Positions 43,955 through 54,783 of a stretch of DNA of 64,000 nt are shown piece after piece. The stretch is from Ichthyophis bannanicus (lineage: Eukaryota; Chordata; Amphibia; Gymnophiona; Ichthyophiidae). The notes beneath the pieces were generated by a model. The model had not been told where the DNA came from and made no database searches. It saw only the letters and a list, made by a program, of their open reading frames with translations. Positions within the stretch are counted from its first letter, which is position 1. Every line of letters begins with the position of its first letter. The translations under genes and the position numbers were made by a program. Where the stretch lies: the NCBI GenBank assembly GCA_033557465.1, contig JAWIIG010000037.1, positions 2,976,001 through 3,040,000 on the forward strand, read 5' to 3'.

Positions 43955-44345
43955 CTGGGCAAGCTATGTGCCACGTCGGCACATAGTCCTGCATGCAACC
44001 TGTAGACCCAGATATCTGGGTATCGCCACACAACCCGGAAGCCATCAAAGCCAACTGGGCAGCAGCGATATTGCATGCTGCCCGGTTAGTGCTTGCTCCG
44101 TAAAGATAGGTAAGGGTTTTCCTTGCCTATCTTTTTGGCACAGAGCACTAACCGGGCAGCATGCAATATTGCATGCTGCCTGGTTATCTCGCACCCCCCT
44201 CCACCCTGGAACGCCCCCGGCACACCCCGATGGTAGCCAGATAGCATTGGGGCGCGTAGATGACATAGTTTAAGATATTCAACGGTACTACCAATGTATG
44301 TGCCGTTGAATATCCCCATCTAAGGCATTTATACGGTTTACTAGA
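43955..44345 (-). repeat. Uncharacterised dispersed repeat, copy 2, with internal palindrome
   Basis: Inverted relative of 37028-37400. It also contains a long foldback: 44068-44093 pairs with 44144-44169 (atattgcatgctgcccggtt) and 44102-44115 with 44121-44134, around a 5-bp loop. A third partial copy of the arm follows at 44168-44188. Confidence 0.6.
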
Positions 44346-45476
44346 TGAGGGCTAACCAGTCTTTTGCACTGAATGTCGCATGTATGATTTTTCTTACAGT
44401 TTGTGAGATGTGTGCACTAAGCGCAAAGAGCTCTTTGCTCTCAAGGAACGAGTCTGATCTCTGGAGGCTAGAGTAGCAGACTTTGTGTACTTCTTTTATA
44501 GATGAGACCTTCATGGGCATAGTAGAGAAGTCCCACCTCCAGTCTGGCAGCCTCTCTGCTGAGACAGAAGAGAAAGATCCCTTGAATGGAATGCATCACT
44601 TTGGTGTAGCAGAAAGTGATCTGTAGCTAGGATCTGTCCTCCAGGTGATGTAATACCCTCTCACACCCAGGAGGTGTCTGCAGAGCCATATGCAACCCTC
44701 CAATTGTGCTGTCTAAATGTTGTTAAGTACCCTCATGTTAAATGTAACCCTCCAATTGTGATGTAACTCTCCAAATGTGATGTGACCACTTTGATTGTAG
44801 GATAAGGTTGTTTACAAATCTGTCTAAATAAATAAATATGCCCATGAGGTAAGGGTTAGGATGGCTATTATAGATGACGATTCAATCATTAGATATATAG
44901 ATAGCTGGGTGGCTGGCGGACGTCTGGTAACTTGTCTGCCTGGTGCAAAGATAGCGGACTTCATGTGCCACCTAGATACTATTTTTGATAGTACTAGGGA
45001 AGAGCCTGCTGTCTTGGTAGATATTGATACCAGTAACATAAGAAAGTGAGGCTCTGGAAGCCAAATTTAGATAGAAAGTTGAATCCAGAACTTCCATGGT
45101 AGGGTTCTCAAAAATACTTCCCATTCTACACGTAAAACCCAAGAGGTAGACAGAGCTCTGGAGTCTCAGTGCATGGATGAGATGATGGTGCAGGGAAGAA
45201 GTTTTCGGGTTTTTTTAGGAACTGGGTAACATTCTGGGGAAGGGGGGCTTTTCCGAAAAGATGGACTCCACTTTAACTAGGGTCGAACTTGGATTCTGGC
45301 ATTAACCTTTAAAAAGGAGATAGAGCAGCTTTTAAACTAAATAACAGGGGGAAACCATGCCAAAGAGTGCATGGTTTGGAATGCTGTATCTTTGATGTAT
45401 ACTAACAAAACAGAGAAGTTAGGGCATCCCGATAGAAAGGTTACAAGAAAGGTAAAAGTACCCCAGATGCTCTTTT
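44346..45476 (+). pseudogene. Decayed CR1 ORF1 region
   Basis: Aligns with 46700-47720 of the better copy: 'ccagtcttttgca' onward, the GDSIIR-like block near 44870 (now DDDSIIR), and the FRKDGLHFN-like end near 45265. There are many frameshifts. A short insertion splits it at 44686-44838. Confidence 0.82.
44686..44838 (+). mobile_element. Short (AAAT)n-tailed insertion in CR1
   Basis: About 150 bp interrupt the CR1 match. It has repeated 'aaccctccaattgtg' and ends in 'taaataaataaat', flanked by short 'atatgc'-like matches. The tail suggests an L2-mobilised SINE piece. Confidence 0.45.
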
Positions 45477-45650
45477 GGTCCTCTGCTCTGCTGAGAACAG
45501 CTTCATTGTAAGCCTCTGCCCTGCACTCTGGTTTGCTCATACTGTTTTTGTCATGTCTGCTTGTCTTAAGTTTTCAGCTTGTCTGTATATATATTTATGC
45601 AGTCTTAGTAAACAGCTGCTTTTTGTAATTCTATTCAGCTTTTCTGACAG

Positions 45651-46360
45651 TTTGCTTTTCTCTGATCAGAGAAAGGCTGAACTTTTACAGAGCTCTGCTA
45701 GTGAGTGGATTTTTGCCTCCTGGGACATCTTACTGTGAGTTCTAGCTGTTTATTTAATTATTTACTGTTTGTCTAACTGTTGTTTGTTTAATTATTTAGT
45801 GTTTGTCTTAGTGGTGTGCAAGTTTCAGCCTTCTCAGCTGTACTTACCTTGCCTCTCTCAACTGGGCTTTGTGTGGTAGCCATTTTGAATTAATCTCTCT
45901 CCCCAGAGCCTGTTGTTTGTTAAGCTTTTCCTGTCCTTGCCTGCCTGAGTGACTCCTCCCCCTGTGTGTGTGGTAGCCATTTTGAATTAATCTCTCTCCC
46001 CAGAGCCTGCTGTTAAGCTTTTTCCTGTCTTTGCCTGCCTGAGTGACTCCTCCCCCTGACCCCCTCCCCCTGAGGTATCCTGTAACCTTGTTCCTGTTTT
46101 CTCCACGTGTGCATAGGCTGTTTTAGTTTGCTTTTCTCTGATCAGAGAAAGGCTGAACTTTTACAGAGCTCTGCTAGTGAGTGGATTTTTGCCTCCTGGG
46201 ACATCTTACTGTGAGTTCTAGCTGTTTATTTAATTATTTACTGTTTGTCTAACTGTTGTTTGTTTAATTATTTAGTGTTTGTCTTAGTGGTGTGCAAGTT
46301 TCAGCCTTCTCAGCTGTACTTACCTTGCCTCTCTCAACTGGGCTTTGTGTGGTACCCCCA
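45651..46360 (+). repeat. Tandemly repeated CR1 5' UTR (promoter-like monomers)
   Basis: A block of about 227 bp starting 'tttgcttttctctgatcaga' occurs at 45651-45877 and again at 46127-46353, nearly identical, a 476-bp period. Between them a 90-bp subunit starting 'gtgtggtagccattttgaat' is itself repeated (45877 and 45968). This resembles the monomer arrays in mouse L1 promoters. Promoter function is inferred. Confidence 0.7.
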
Positions 46361-46681
46361 TCCCCCTGCTGAGGGTTCAGGACAGGGTACCTTGTAACTG
46401 CCCTCTTTAATAGGACTTATCTCCCCCCCTCCCTCCCCAGCACCCACCCACCCCTGGGGAAATTGTAGTTTTATAGGTACTTGGACATCTTAGAGGAAAG
46501 GGGCTGCTCTCAGGTGCAGCTCTTAATCCAAATCAGTCATACACAGAGGACCTGTGATTAATTAGCTTCAGGTACACAGGGTGTATTAGGGGTATTAGAT
46601 ACACTTTTATTAGTATAAGCATCTACACCAATCCTTATTATATACCGATTTAAAAGACCTAAACACAAGCTTTAAACTCAG

Positions 46682-47602
46682 ATGCAGTCAGAGGTCCAGC
46701 AACGAGATGGGGGTTCTCCAGTCTTTTGCATCGAGTGTCACATGTATGATTATCTCCCAGTTGGTGAGAGGTCCTACATATGCACTAAGTGCAGGGAGCT
46801 CTTTGCTCTCAGGGAACGAGTCCGTTCTCTAGAGGCTAGAGTAGCAGACCTGGAAGACATAAGAAAGACAGAGAAGTACATGGACGAGACCTACAGGGAT
46901 ATAGTCCTGAAGTCCCACCTCCAGTCTGGCAGCATCCCTGTTGCCATGGAGGAGAGAGGTCACGTGACAGGAGAGCATCACCCTGGTGTGGCAGGAAGTG
47001 ATCCTGTAACTAGGACCTGTCCTCCAGGTGATGTAAAACCCTCTCGCACCGAGGACGTTTCTCCAGGGCCATGTCCCCATGAGGGGAGGGTCAGGACAGC
47101 TGTTATAGTTGGTGATTCAATCATTAGGAATGTAGATAGCTGGGTGGCTGGTGGACGTGAGGATCGCCTGGTAACATGCCTGCCTGGTGCGAAGGTAGCA
47201 GATCTCACGCACCGCCTAGATAGGATCATAGATAGTGCTGGGGGGGAGTCTGCTGTCTTGGTACATGTTGGTACCAATGACATAGGAAAATGTGGTAGGG
47301 AAGTTCTGGAGGCTAAATTTAAGCTTTTAGGTAGGAAGTTGAAATCCAGAACTTCCAGGATAGCGTTCTCCGAAATGCTTCCTGTTCCACGTGCAGGACC
47401 CAAAAGACAGGCAGAGCTCCGGAGTCTCAATGCGTGGATGAGACAATGGTGCAAGGATGAGGGTTTTGGATTTGCTAGGAACTGGGGAACATTCTGGGGA
47501 AAGGGGGGGCTCTTCCGAAGGGATGGGCTTCACCTTAATCAGGATGGGACCAGACTGCTGGCATTAACCTTTAAAAAAGAGATAGAGAAGCTTTTAAACT
47601 AG
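46682..47602 (+). CDS. CR1 ORF1: zinc-binding, coiled-coil, SGNH esterase-like protein
   Basis: Intact frame of 306 codons from an ATG. Residues 16-37 hold C-x2-C...C-x2-C (CIEC and CTKC), residues 40-66 a short coiled coil. Residues 138-305 form an SGNH/GDSL-type hydrolase: block I VGDSIIRN with S146, block III HVGTND with N199-D200, and block V RRDGLHLN with D281 and H284. All catalytic positions are present. CR1 ORF1 proteins with esterase domains are known; the activity may act on lipids or help RNP assembly, but its role in retrotransposition is unsettled. The product would bind CR1 RNA. Confidence 0.9.
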   Translation: MQSEVQQRDGGSPVFCIECHMYDYLPVGERSYICTKCRELFALRERVRSLEARVADLEDIRKTEKYMDETYRDIVLKSHLQSGSIPVAMEERGHVTGEHHPGVAGSDPVTRTCPPGDVKPSRTEDVSPGPCPHEGRVRTAVIVGDSIIRNVDSWVAGGREDRLVTCLPGAKVADLTHRLDRIIDSAGGESAVLVHVGTNDIGKCGREVLEAKFKLLGRKLKSRTSRIAFSEMLPVPRAGPKRQAELRSLNAWMRQWCKDEGFGFARNWGTFWGKGGLFRRDGLHLNQDGTRLLALTFKKEIEKLLN

Positions 47603-47715
47603 AAAATAGGGGAAAGCCGACAGTCACCCAGGAGCGCACGGTTCGGACAAAGGTATCCTTGAAGGATACTACCAAAAGCAGTGAGGTTCCAAAAGGGAGT
47701 ATAGTAGCCCAAATG

Positions 47716-50609
47716 CCCTTGAGTAAGGAGCAGACAGAGCATAAAGATTCCCCATTACCCATGCCTACCAATAGCCAGATTAATATTAATAAAATACAGT
47801 CTCTAAAATGCTTGTATGCCAATGCTAGAAGTCTAAACAATAAGATGGGAGAATTAGAATATATAGCATTAAATGAGAGGTTAGATATGATTGCACTCTC
47901 AGAGACATGGTGGAAGGAGGATAACCAGTGGGACACTGTGATACCTGGATACAAACTATATCGTAATGATAGAGCTGAACAAATTGGTGGAGGGGTTGCA
48001 CTCTATGTTAGAGAGGGCATTGAGTCAGAAAGGATTAAAGTTTTGCAGGGAACAAAATATGCTGTAGAATCTCTATGGATTGAAATTCCATTTATGAAGG
48101 GGAAGGTGATGGCAGTGGGAGTATACTATCGACCACCTGGCCAGAATGAACAAATGGATGATGAAATGCTCAAAGAAATCAAGGAAGCTAACAAAAGCCA
48201 CAACAGAGTAGTAATAATGGGTGATTTCAATTACCCCGGTATCGACTGGGACAGTGTCACAGCAGGACAAGCTAAAGAGATAAAGTTTCTAGATGAAATG
48301 AATGACTGCTTCTTGGAGCAGCTGGTTCATGAACCGACCAGAGGGGAAGCCATACTGGACCTAGTCCTTAGTGGAACGCCAGATCTGGTGCAAGAAATAA
48401 GGGTGTTGGGACCACTTGGCAATAGTGATCATAGTATGATCATGTTTGATTTAATCAGTGGAGGACAGATAGTAAAGGAATCCACAGTACTACCTTTTAA
48501 CTTTCAAAAGGGTGACTATGATAGAATGAGGAATATAGTTCGGAAAAAACTAAAAGGAGCGGTTCCAAAGGTTAAAGACTTACAGCAAGCTTGGGTGTTA
48601 TTTAAAAATACTATCCTCGAAGCCCAGACCAGCTGTATTCCACGCATTAAGAAAAGTGGAAGAAAGTCCAAAAAACTGCCAGCATGGTTTAAAGGTGAGG
48701 TCAGAGAGGCTGTTGCTGCCAAAAGAGCAACCTTCAGAAAATGGAAAAAAGAGCCAAATGATGAAAACTGGAAACAGCACAAGCACTGGCAAGTTAAATG
48801 CAAAGCATTGATAAGGCAGGCAAAGCGGGAATTTGAGAAGAAACTTGCTACGGAAGCAAAAACACGAAATAAAGACTTTTTCAAGTACATTCGTAGCAAA
48901 AGGCCTGTGAGAGAGTCAATTGGACCGTTAGATGATAGAGGGGTAAAAGGTGCAATAAGAGGAGACAAGGCTATAGCAGAGAGACTGAATGAATTCTTTG
49001 CTTCGGTCTTTACTGAGGAAGATGTAGGGGTGTTACCCAAGACTGAAGTGGTATTTAAAGGTGATACTGCAGAGGAATTGAGAGAAATATCGCTACACCG
49101 GGAAGATATATTACAACTATTTGATAAACTGAATAGTAGCAAATCACCTGGACCGGATGGTATACATCCCAGAGTGTTGAAAGAACTGAAATATGAGATT
49201 GCAGACCTGTTATTGGTAATCTGTGAACTTTCATTAAAATCATCTGTAATACCTGAAGATTGGAGGGTCGCCAACGTAACACCAATTTTTAAAAAGGGTT
49301 CCAGGGGTGACCCGGGAAATTACAGACCGGTGAGCCTGACGTCAGTACCAGGGAAAATGGTAGAAGCCATCATAAAGAACAAAATTACACAGCATGTAGA
49401 TAGTCATGGCCTAATGGGAGACAGCCAACATGGCTTTAGACAAGGAAGATCTTGTCTTACTAATCTGATATGTTTTTTTGAAGGTGTGCATAAACAGGTA
49501 GACAAAGGTGAGTCGGTTGATATAGTGTATCTGGACTTTCAGAAAGCTTTTGACAAGGTCCCCCATCAGAGACTTTTGGCGAAGCTAAAAAGTCATGGGA
49601 TAGGAGGCAGTGTACTATTGTGGATCGGGAACTGGTTAAAAGATAGAAAGCAGAGGGTAGGGCTAAATGGCCAATATTCCCAATGGAAAAAGGTGAATAG
49701 TGGAGTACCCCAGGGATCTGTACTGGGTCCGCTACTTTTTGACATATTCATAAATGACCTGGAAAAGGGAATAACTAGTGAGGTAATCAAATTTGCAGAT
49801 GACACAAAGCTGTTTAAAGTTGTTAAAACCCAAGAGGATTGTGGAAAACTGCAGGAGGATCTGGATAAATTGGAAGACTGGGCATCCAAATGGCAGATGA
49901 AATTTAATGTGGACAAGTGCAAAGTTATGCACCTAGGAAAGAACAACCCACACTATAGTTACAAGATGCAAGGCTCCACATTAGAAACCACCACCCAGGA
50001 AAAAGATTTAGGAGTCATCGTGGATAACATGTTAAAACCCTCCGCACAGTGTGCAGCGGCGGCCAAGAAAGCAAATAGAATGCTAGGTATCATAAGGAAA
50101 GGGATGGAGAATAAAACAAAGGATATTATAATGCCTCTGTATCGCTCCATGGTACGACCGCACCTTGAATATTGTGTGCAATTCTGGTCACCGTATCTTA
50201 AAAAGGACATAGAGTTATTAGAAAAAGTACAGAGAAGAGCCACCAAATTGGTGAAGGGGATGGAAGGCTACTCCTATGAAGAGAGGCTAAAAAGGTTAGG
50301 GCTCTTTAACCTAGAAAAGAGGCGGCTGAGGGGAGATATGATAGAGGTGTATAAATTAATGAATGGAGTGGAACGGATATAAACGTGGATAAATTGTTTA
50401 CGCTATCAGAATATAGAAGGACTAGGGGGCATGTAATGAAGCTACAGGGTAAACTATTTAAGACAAATAGGAGAAAATATTTCTTCTCTCAACGTGTAAT
50501 CAAACTCTGGAATCTGTTACCGGAGGATGTAGTAAGGGCTGTTAGTATAGCTGGGTTTAAAAAAGGTTTGGACAAGTTCCTGGAGGAAAGGTCCATAAAC
50601 CACTATTAA
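47716..50609 (+). pseudogene. CR1 ORF2 endonuclease-reverse transcriptase, one late frameshift
   Basis: The first ATG in the frame is 47716 (the frame is open from 47659). Counting from it, the endonuclease has E63 in LSETWW, D170 and N172 in MGDFN, D215 in AILDLVLS and H239 in NSDHSM. The polymerase has SSKSPGPDGIHPR near 475, NYRPVSL near 535, YLDFQKAFDKVP near 605, SGVPQGSVLGPLLF near 662 and FADD at 693-696. The frame stops at 50380-50382 because of an extra TA in the ATATA near 50377-50381. The missing C-terminal about 75 residues continue in another frame at 50385-50609 (RGHVMKLQGKLF, RVIKLWNLLPEDVV). Only this lesion separates it from an intact gene. Confidence 0.92.
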
Positions 50610-50879
50610 AAAGGGACCCAGGATATCAATGCTTGGCCTAGTACAAGCACTGCAGAACCTGTGTCTTTTGGGGAAACTGCTAGGTACGTATGACCTAGAT
50701 TGGCCACTGTTGGAAACAGGATACTGGGCTTGATGGACCTCGGTCTGACCCAGTATGGCATTTCTTATGTTCTTATGTTCTTATGACATCTTCTGTTGGC
50801 TGTTTCTTGCTCCTCTTTTACTTTATCCCTTCCACCCACCCTAGGCTAATATCCTCTTATAGCTGACCTCTTATCTTAT

Positions 50880-52290
50880 CCCAATGGCTCCACATCATCT
50901 TCTTTTCTTATTGTTGACACTTCGTAATGTTCTCCCCTCAGTCCAACGATCTCAAGCTCCCCCCCAACTCCTTACCACCCCCCTTTACCATCCCCACCTC
51001 TCCTGCCTGTACTCTTCAGCTTCACCATTTTCTTACTCTCATTTATCCATCCCCCATCTCTCTGAAAAAGCTTTACTCTCATTACCGTCATGCCCCTTCC
51101 TCTCTCCCCCACACTCTCCTGCTCCTTCTCCTCTCATTGGGGGATATCAATCCCAATCCTGGCCCCACTATAGACTTTTTTCACACTCCTAGGGCAGATC
51201 CACATGCAACCTCTCAAATCTTATTCCTATCCTTCTCCTTTCTCAATCTTTTTTCCCTTTTACATGTCTTTTGTGAAATGCACACTCCTTCTCTAATAAA
51301 TTCACCTTCCTTCACAACCTCTTTATCTCTAATACTCTGTGTCTTCCTGCTCTAACTGAGACCTGGCTTTTTCCCAAAGACTCTTCTTCAGCTGCTGCCC
51401 TTTGCCATGGGTGTTACCAGTTTTCCCAAATGCCTCGCTCTACTGGGTGTAGAGGTGGTGTTGGATTTCTACTCTCCTTTTCCTGCCAATTTCAACCCCT
51501 CTTTCTGCTTCGGTCTTACTTCTTTCCTTCCTTTGAAGTCCACTCCATCTGCCTCTTTATTCTACTACCTCTCCAGATAGCTGACATTTATTGACACCCT
51601 GATTCCACTTCTACTTTTCTCACTGACTTTGACTCATGTCTTTCCCTCTTTCTAGATGCATCTTCCTCCTCACTTATTTTTTGGGATTTTAACATTCATG
51701 TTGATAGCCCTTCTGACCCTCATGCCTTGAGGCTCCTTTCCCTTACCACCTCAATTAATCTCCAGCTATGCCCTACTGCCCCTACTCACCAGCTAGGCCA
51801 ATACCTTGACCTTGTCTTCTTCCCTAACTACTTGCCCTCAAACCTTTGCACCTTTTCTTCCCTTATCTTACTATCACCTGCTAAGTTTCACTCTTTATCA
51901 CCAACTTGCTCTTGCCCAATCTCCACCAACATTTTTAGGAATCTTTTCTCTATTGACCCATTTGCTGGCTCCTCTGCTGTCTCACCATCTCTTTTCTCCA
52001 CTATGTCTTCTAGATCTGTTGATTAGGCCACATCTTCCTATAACACTGTATCTATTCTATCCTCTCTCTGACATTTGTCTTGTTTGTCTGATTAGATTGT
52101 AAGTTCTGATGAGTAGGGACTGTCTTTATTTTTGTTTGTTCAGTGCTGCGTATGCCTAGTAGTGCTTCATAAATGTTTATTATTATTAATAATAATAATA
52201 ATAATAATAATACTCTGCTCTGGATGCTCTTGCTCCTCCTACATCATGTCTTGTGAGGCATAGTATAACTTTGCTAACACTATAGAATTC
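50880..52290 (+). pseudogene. L2-type LINE: endonuclease fragment with 2A-like motif, internal deletion
   Basis: A pyrimidine-rich reading frame leads into LLLSLGDINPNPGP (2A-like, 51140-51166). Frameshifted pieces of an AP endonuclease follow: TETWLFPKDSS near 51360, FWDFNIHVDSPS near 51690, and HQLGQYLDLVFF near 51790. After about 52050 the sequence jumps to the 3' end ('ttagattgtaagttctgatg', 'cataaatgtttatta', then (AAT)n at 52182-52210), so the reverse transcriptase is deleted. A further L2-like scrap ('ctctgctctggatgctcttg') follows at 52213-52290. Confidence 0.72.
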
Positions 52291-52294
52291 TCAG

Positions 52295-54614
52295 AAGTTC
52301 AACTTGTTCATGGTAAGGGGCAGAAAGGCTGCATCGCGTGAACAATTTTAATACATGTCTTCAAACCTGGTGCAAACAAGAAGGATTTAGATATATAGGT
52401 GACAGAAGAAACACATGGATCAACAAGAGACTATACTGTACTGATGGACTACATCTCTCTACCGCAGGGAAAAGGATCTAAGTGAAAAATTCAGGCATTA
52501 TGTAGAAAGGCATTTAAACTAGGGAAAGGGGGTGATGGATGGAGAAGGACAAATTCAGTATGTCACTCCCAGCAAAAGAAAAACAGTGGAAACAGCCACA
52601 CACTTGAACACCACATCAATGGCAAGCAGGAAAGGGCGTATAGAACAAAACCCATGCAAAACCCATGCAAAAGGCAGGCAAGCCATTCAACAAATGCTGG
52701 AAAGCCATGTGTACAAATGCACAAAGCCTAGCCAACAAGGTTCCTGATCTGGAAGCCCTAATAGTGGAAATGGACTTGGACATAGTGACCATTACAGAAA
52801 CATGGTTTAATGAGTCACAGGAATGGGATATAGCCATAGCTGGCTATAATGTATTTAGAAGAGATAGAGAGGGTAGGAAAGGAGGAGGAGTAGCCCTGTA
52901 TGTCAAAAGCAATATTAAAGCTGCTGAAATGCAGGGGATGTGGGGAAAGAAGAAGCGCTGTGGATTGTGTTGGAAAGAGGAGATGGCACTATCATCCATA
53001 CTGGTGTGGTCTACAGGCCTCCAACTCAAACCGAAGAAATGGATAGCAAATTGATTGTTGATATTGCAAAGATAGCCATGAAGGGGGAAGTAATCATATT
53101 GGGTGACTTTAATCTACCCGATGTGGATTGGAGTGTTCCTTCTGCAAATCTGGAAAGAAGTAAAAAAATTGTGGATGCCTTCCAAGATGTTTTACTTAAA
53201 CAAATGGTGATGGAACCGACCAGGGAGAGCTCCATGCTGGATTTAGTGCTCACCAACAAAGATAGTGTGTTGAATATCCAGGTGGGTGCCCATGTGAGCA
53301 GCAGTGATCATCAGATGGTGTGGTTTGAGATAAAACCCAAGGTGAAATCCAATCACAGCAAAGACTTCAAAAATGCTGACTTTAGTAAAATGGCCAAGTA
53401 CCTGAAGGAGGAGTTAGTAGGGTGGGAGGGGTTAAGGGAAGTGGAATTGCAATGGGCTAAACCATAGGTGTCAAACCTGTCCTGGAGGGCCACAATCCTG
53501 CCAGGTTTTGGGATAGCCCTAATGAATATGCATGAGATATATATGCATTAGAGATAGCCTGCCAACCTGACTGGTTTGTGGCCCTCCAGGACTGGATTTG
53601 GAGACCCCTGCTTTACACCTCTGTCATTTAAGATTGTGAGTGGGCAAGGTGCAGATGTCCAAGACATCAAAAAGGTTAGATAGAATTTGTCACATTCCTC
53701 CTCACTTCTCACCACCACCAAAATATTGTCCATTAGACATCTTTTTGGTGGTGGTGAGAATCGAGGATGAATGTGACACATTCTAGCTACCCTTTTGATG
53801 TCTAGGACATCTGTACCTTGCCCACTCACCATCTTAAATGACAGAGGTGTAAAGCAGTGGTCTCCAAATCCAGTCCTGGAGGGCCACAAACCAGTCATGT
53901 TGGCAGGCTATCTCTAATGCATATATATCTCATGCATATTCATTAGGGCTATCCCAAAACCTGGCAGGATTGTGGCCCTCCAGGACAGGTTTGACACCTA
54001 TGGGCTAAACTAAAGAAAATAAAAGGTGTAATAGATACATACGTAAGGAAAGTAAATAAAAACAAGAGGAAAAGGAAACCTATTCGGTTCTCCAAAGACG
54101 TGGCTGCACAAATAAAGGCAAAAACCACAGCTTTCACAAAATTCAGAAGCTTGCAAACAGAGGAACACAGAAAAGAATACAAGTTCAAACTAAAAGAGAC
54201 AAAATGGGAAATAATGATAGCAAAATCAAAGGCAGAAGAAAAGATGGCTAAAGATGTGAAGTGTGGTGACAAGACTTTTTTCAGGTATATTTGGAAGAGG
54301 AGGAAAATCAGAGTTGGAATTGCAGGACTCAAAAGTGCTAGGAACGGATTAGTGTAAAGTGACATTGAAAAAACGACAATGCTAAATGACTACTTCTGCT
54401 CTGTTTTCACTAGAGAAACTCCTGGAGAAGGACCACCTGTGATTGACAAATATACAAATGGGAATGGAGTAAATACCACACCATTCATAAAAGATGATGT
54501 GTTAGAACAGTTTGCAAAACTGAAAGTGGGCAAGTCTATGGGACCAGATGGAATACACCCCAGGATACTGAAAGAGCTCAGAGAAGTTCTTGCAAGGCCT
54601 TTAAAGGATGTTTT
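52295..54614 (+). pseudogene. CR1 second subfamily: ORF1 end and ORF2 endonuclease half
   Basis: The ORF1 tail includes a TDGLHLST-like SGNH block V near 52440-52460. ORF2 follows: ETWFNESQEW near 52800, GGGVALYV near 52885, a frameshift near 52945, ILGDFNLPDVDW near 53095, SMLDLVLTNKDS near 53235 and SSDHQMVW near 53305. A foldback DNA element (53463-54002) splits it. Past the insert the same frame resumes up to a stop at 54357, then to MGPDGIHPRILKEL near 54540. It is cut off by a SINE at 54615. Confidence 0.85.
53455..54010. mobile_element. hAT-type foldback MITE with 8-bp target duplication
   Basis: The element (53463-54002, 540 bp) starts CATAGGTGTCAAACCTGTCC and ends with its inverse. 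Perfect 'ggctaaac' lies at 53455-53462 and 54003-54010. Nearly the whole element is one inverted repeat: arms of about 255 bp pair around a short loop near 53720-53740 (between 'ctcaccaccaccaaaa' and 'tttttggtggtggtgag'). The ends CA...TG and 8-bp duplication fit hAT. It interrupts a CR1 ORF2, and the two flanking reading frames meet at one copy of the duplication. Confidence 0.93.
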
Positions 54615-54783
54615 GAATAGATTGCAATGCCTTCAAATCGGTGCTGATTCATGGCAACCCAGCAGCCTCCTGGGTTTTTGGTAGGGTGATCAGAAGTAGA
54701 TTGCCATGCCTTTCTTCCAAGGCAGTGGAAGGTTAAGAGACTTAACCAAGCCTAGTGTTCTAACCACTAGGCTACTCCTCCAC
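54615..54783 (-). mobile_element. SINE with RTE-like tail
   Basis: On the minus strand: head GGAGTAGCCTAGTGGTTAGA, then AAGGCATGGCAATCTACTTC, GGGTTGCCATGAATCAGCAC and CGATTTGAAGGC. The last parts resemble the 3' end of the RTE fragment near 34000 and the tails of Sauria-type SINEs known to be mobilised by RTE LINEs. Confidence 0.65.

Larger units (their letters stand above)
45478..50786 (+). mobile_element. Near full-length CR1 LINE
   Basis: Runs from a repetitive 5' UTR (45478-46681) through ORF1 (46682-47602) and ORF2 (about 47716-50609) to the 3' end, which finishes in repeated TTCTTATG octamers near 50760-50786, a CR1 hallmark. ORF1 is intact and ORF2 is broken only by a 2-bp insertion near 50377-50381. 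Other copies of the same family are at 24131-28430 (inverted), 44346-45476 and 54784-60055. Confidence 0.92.
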
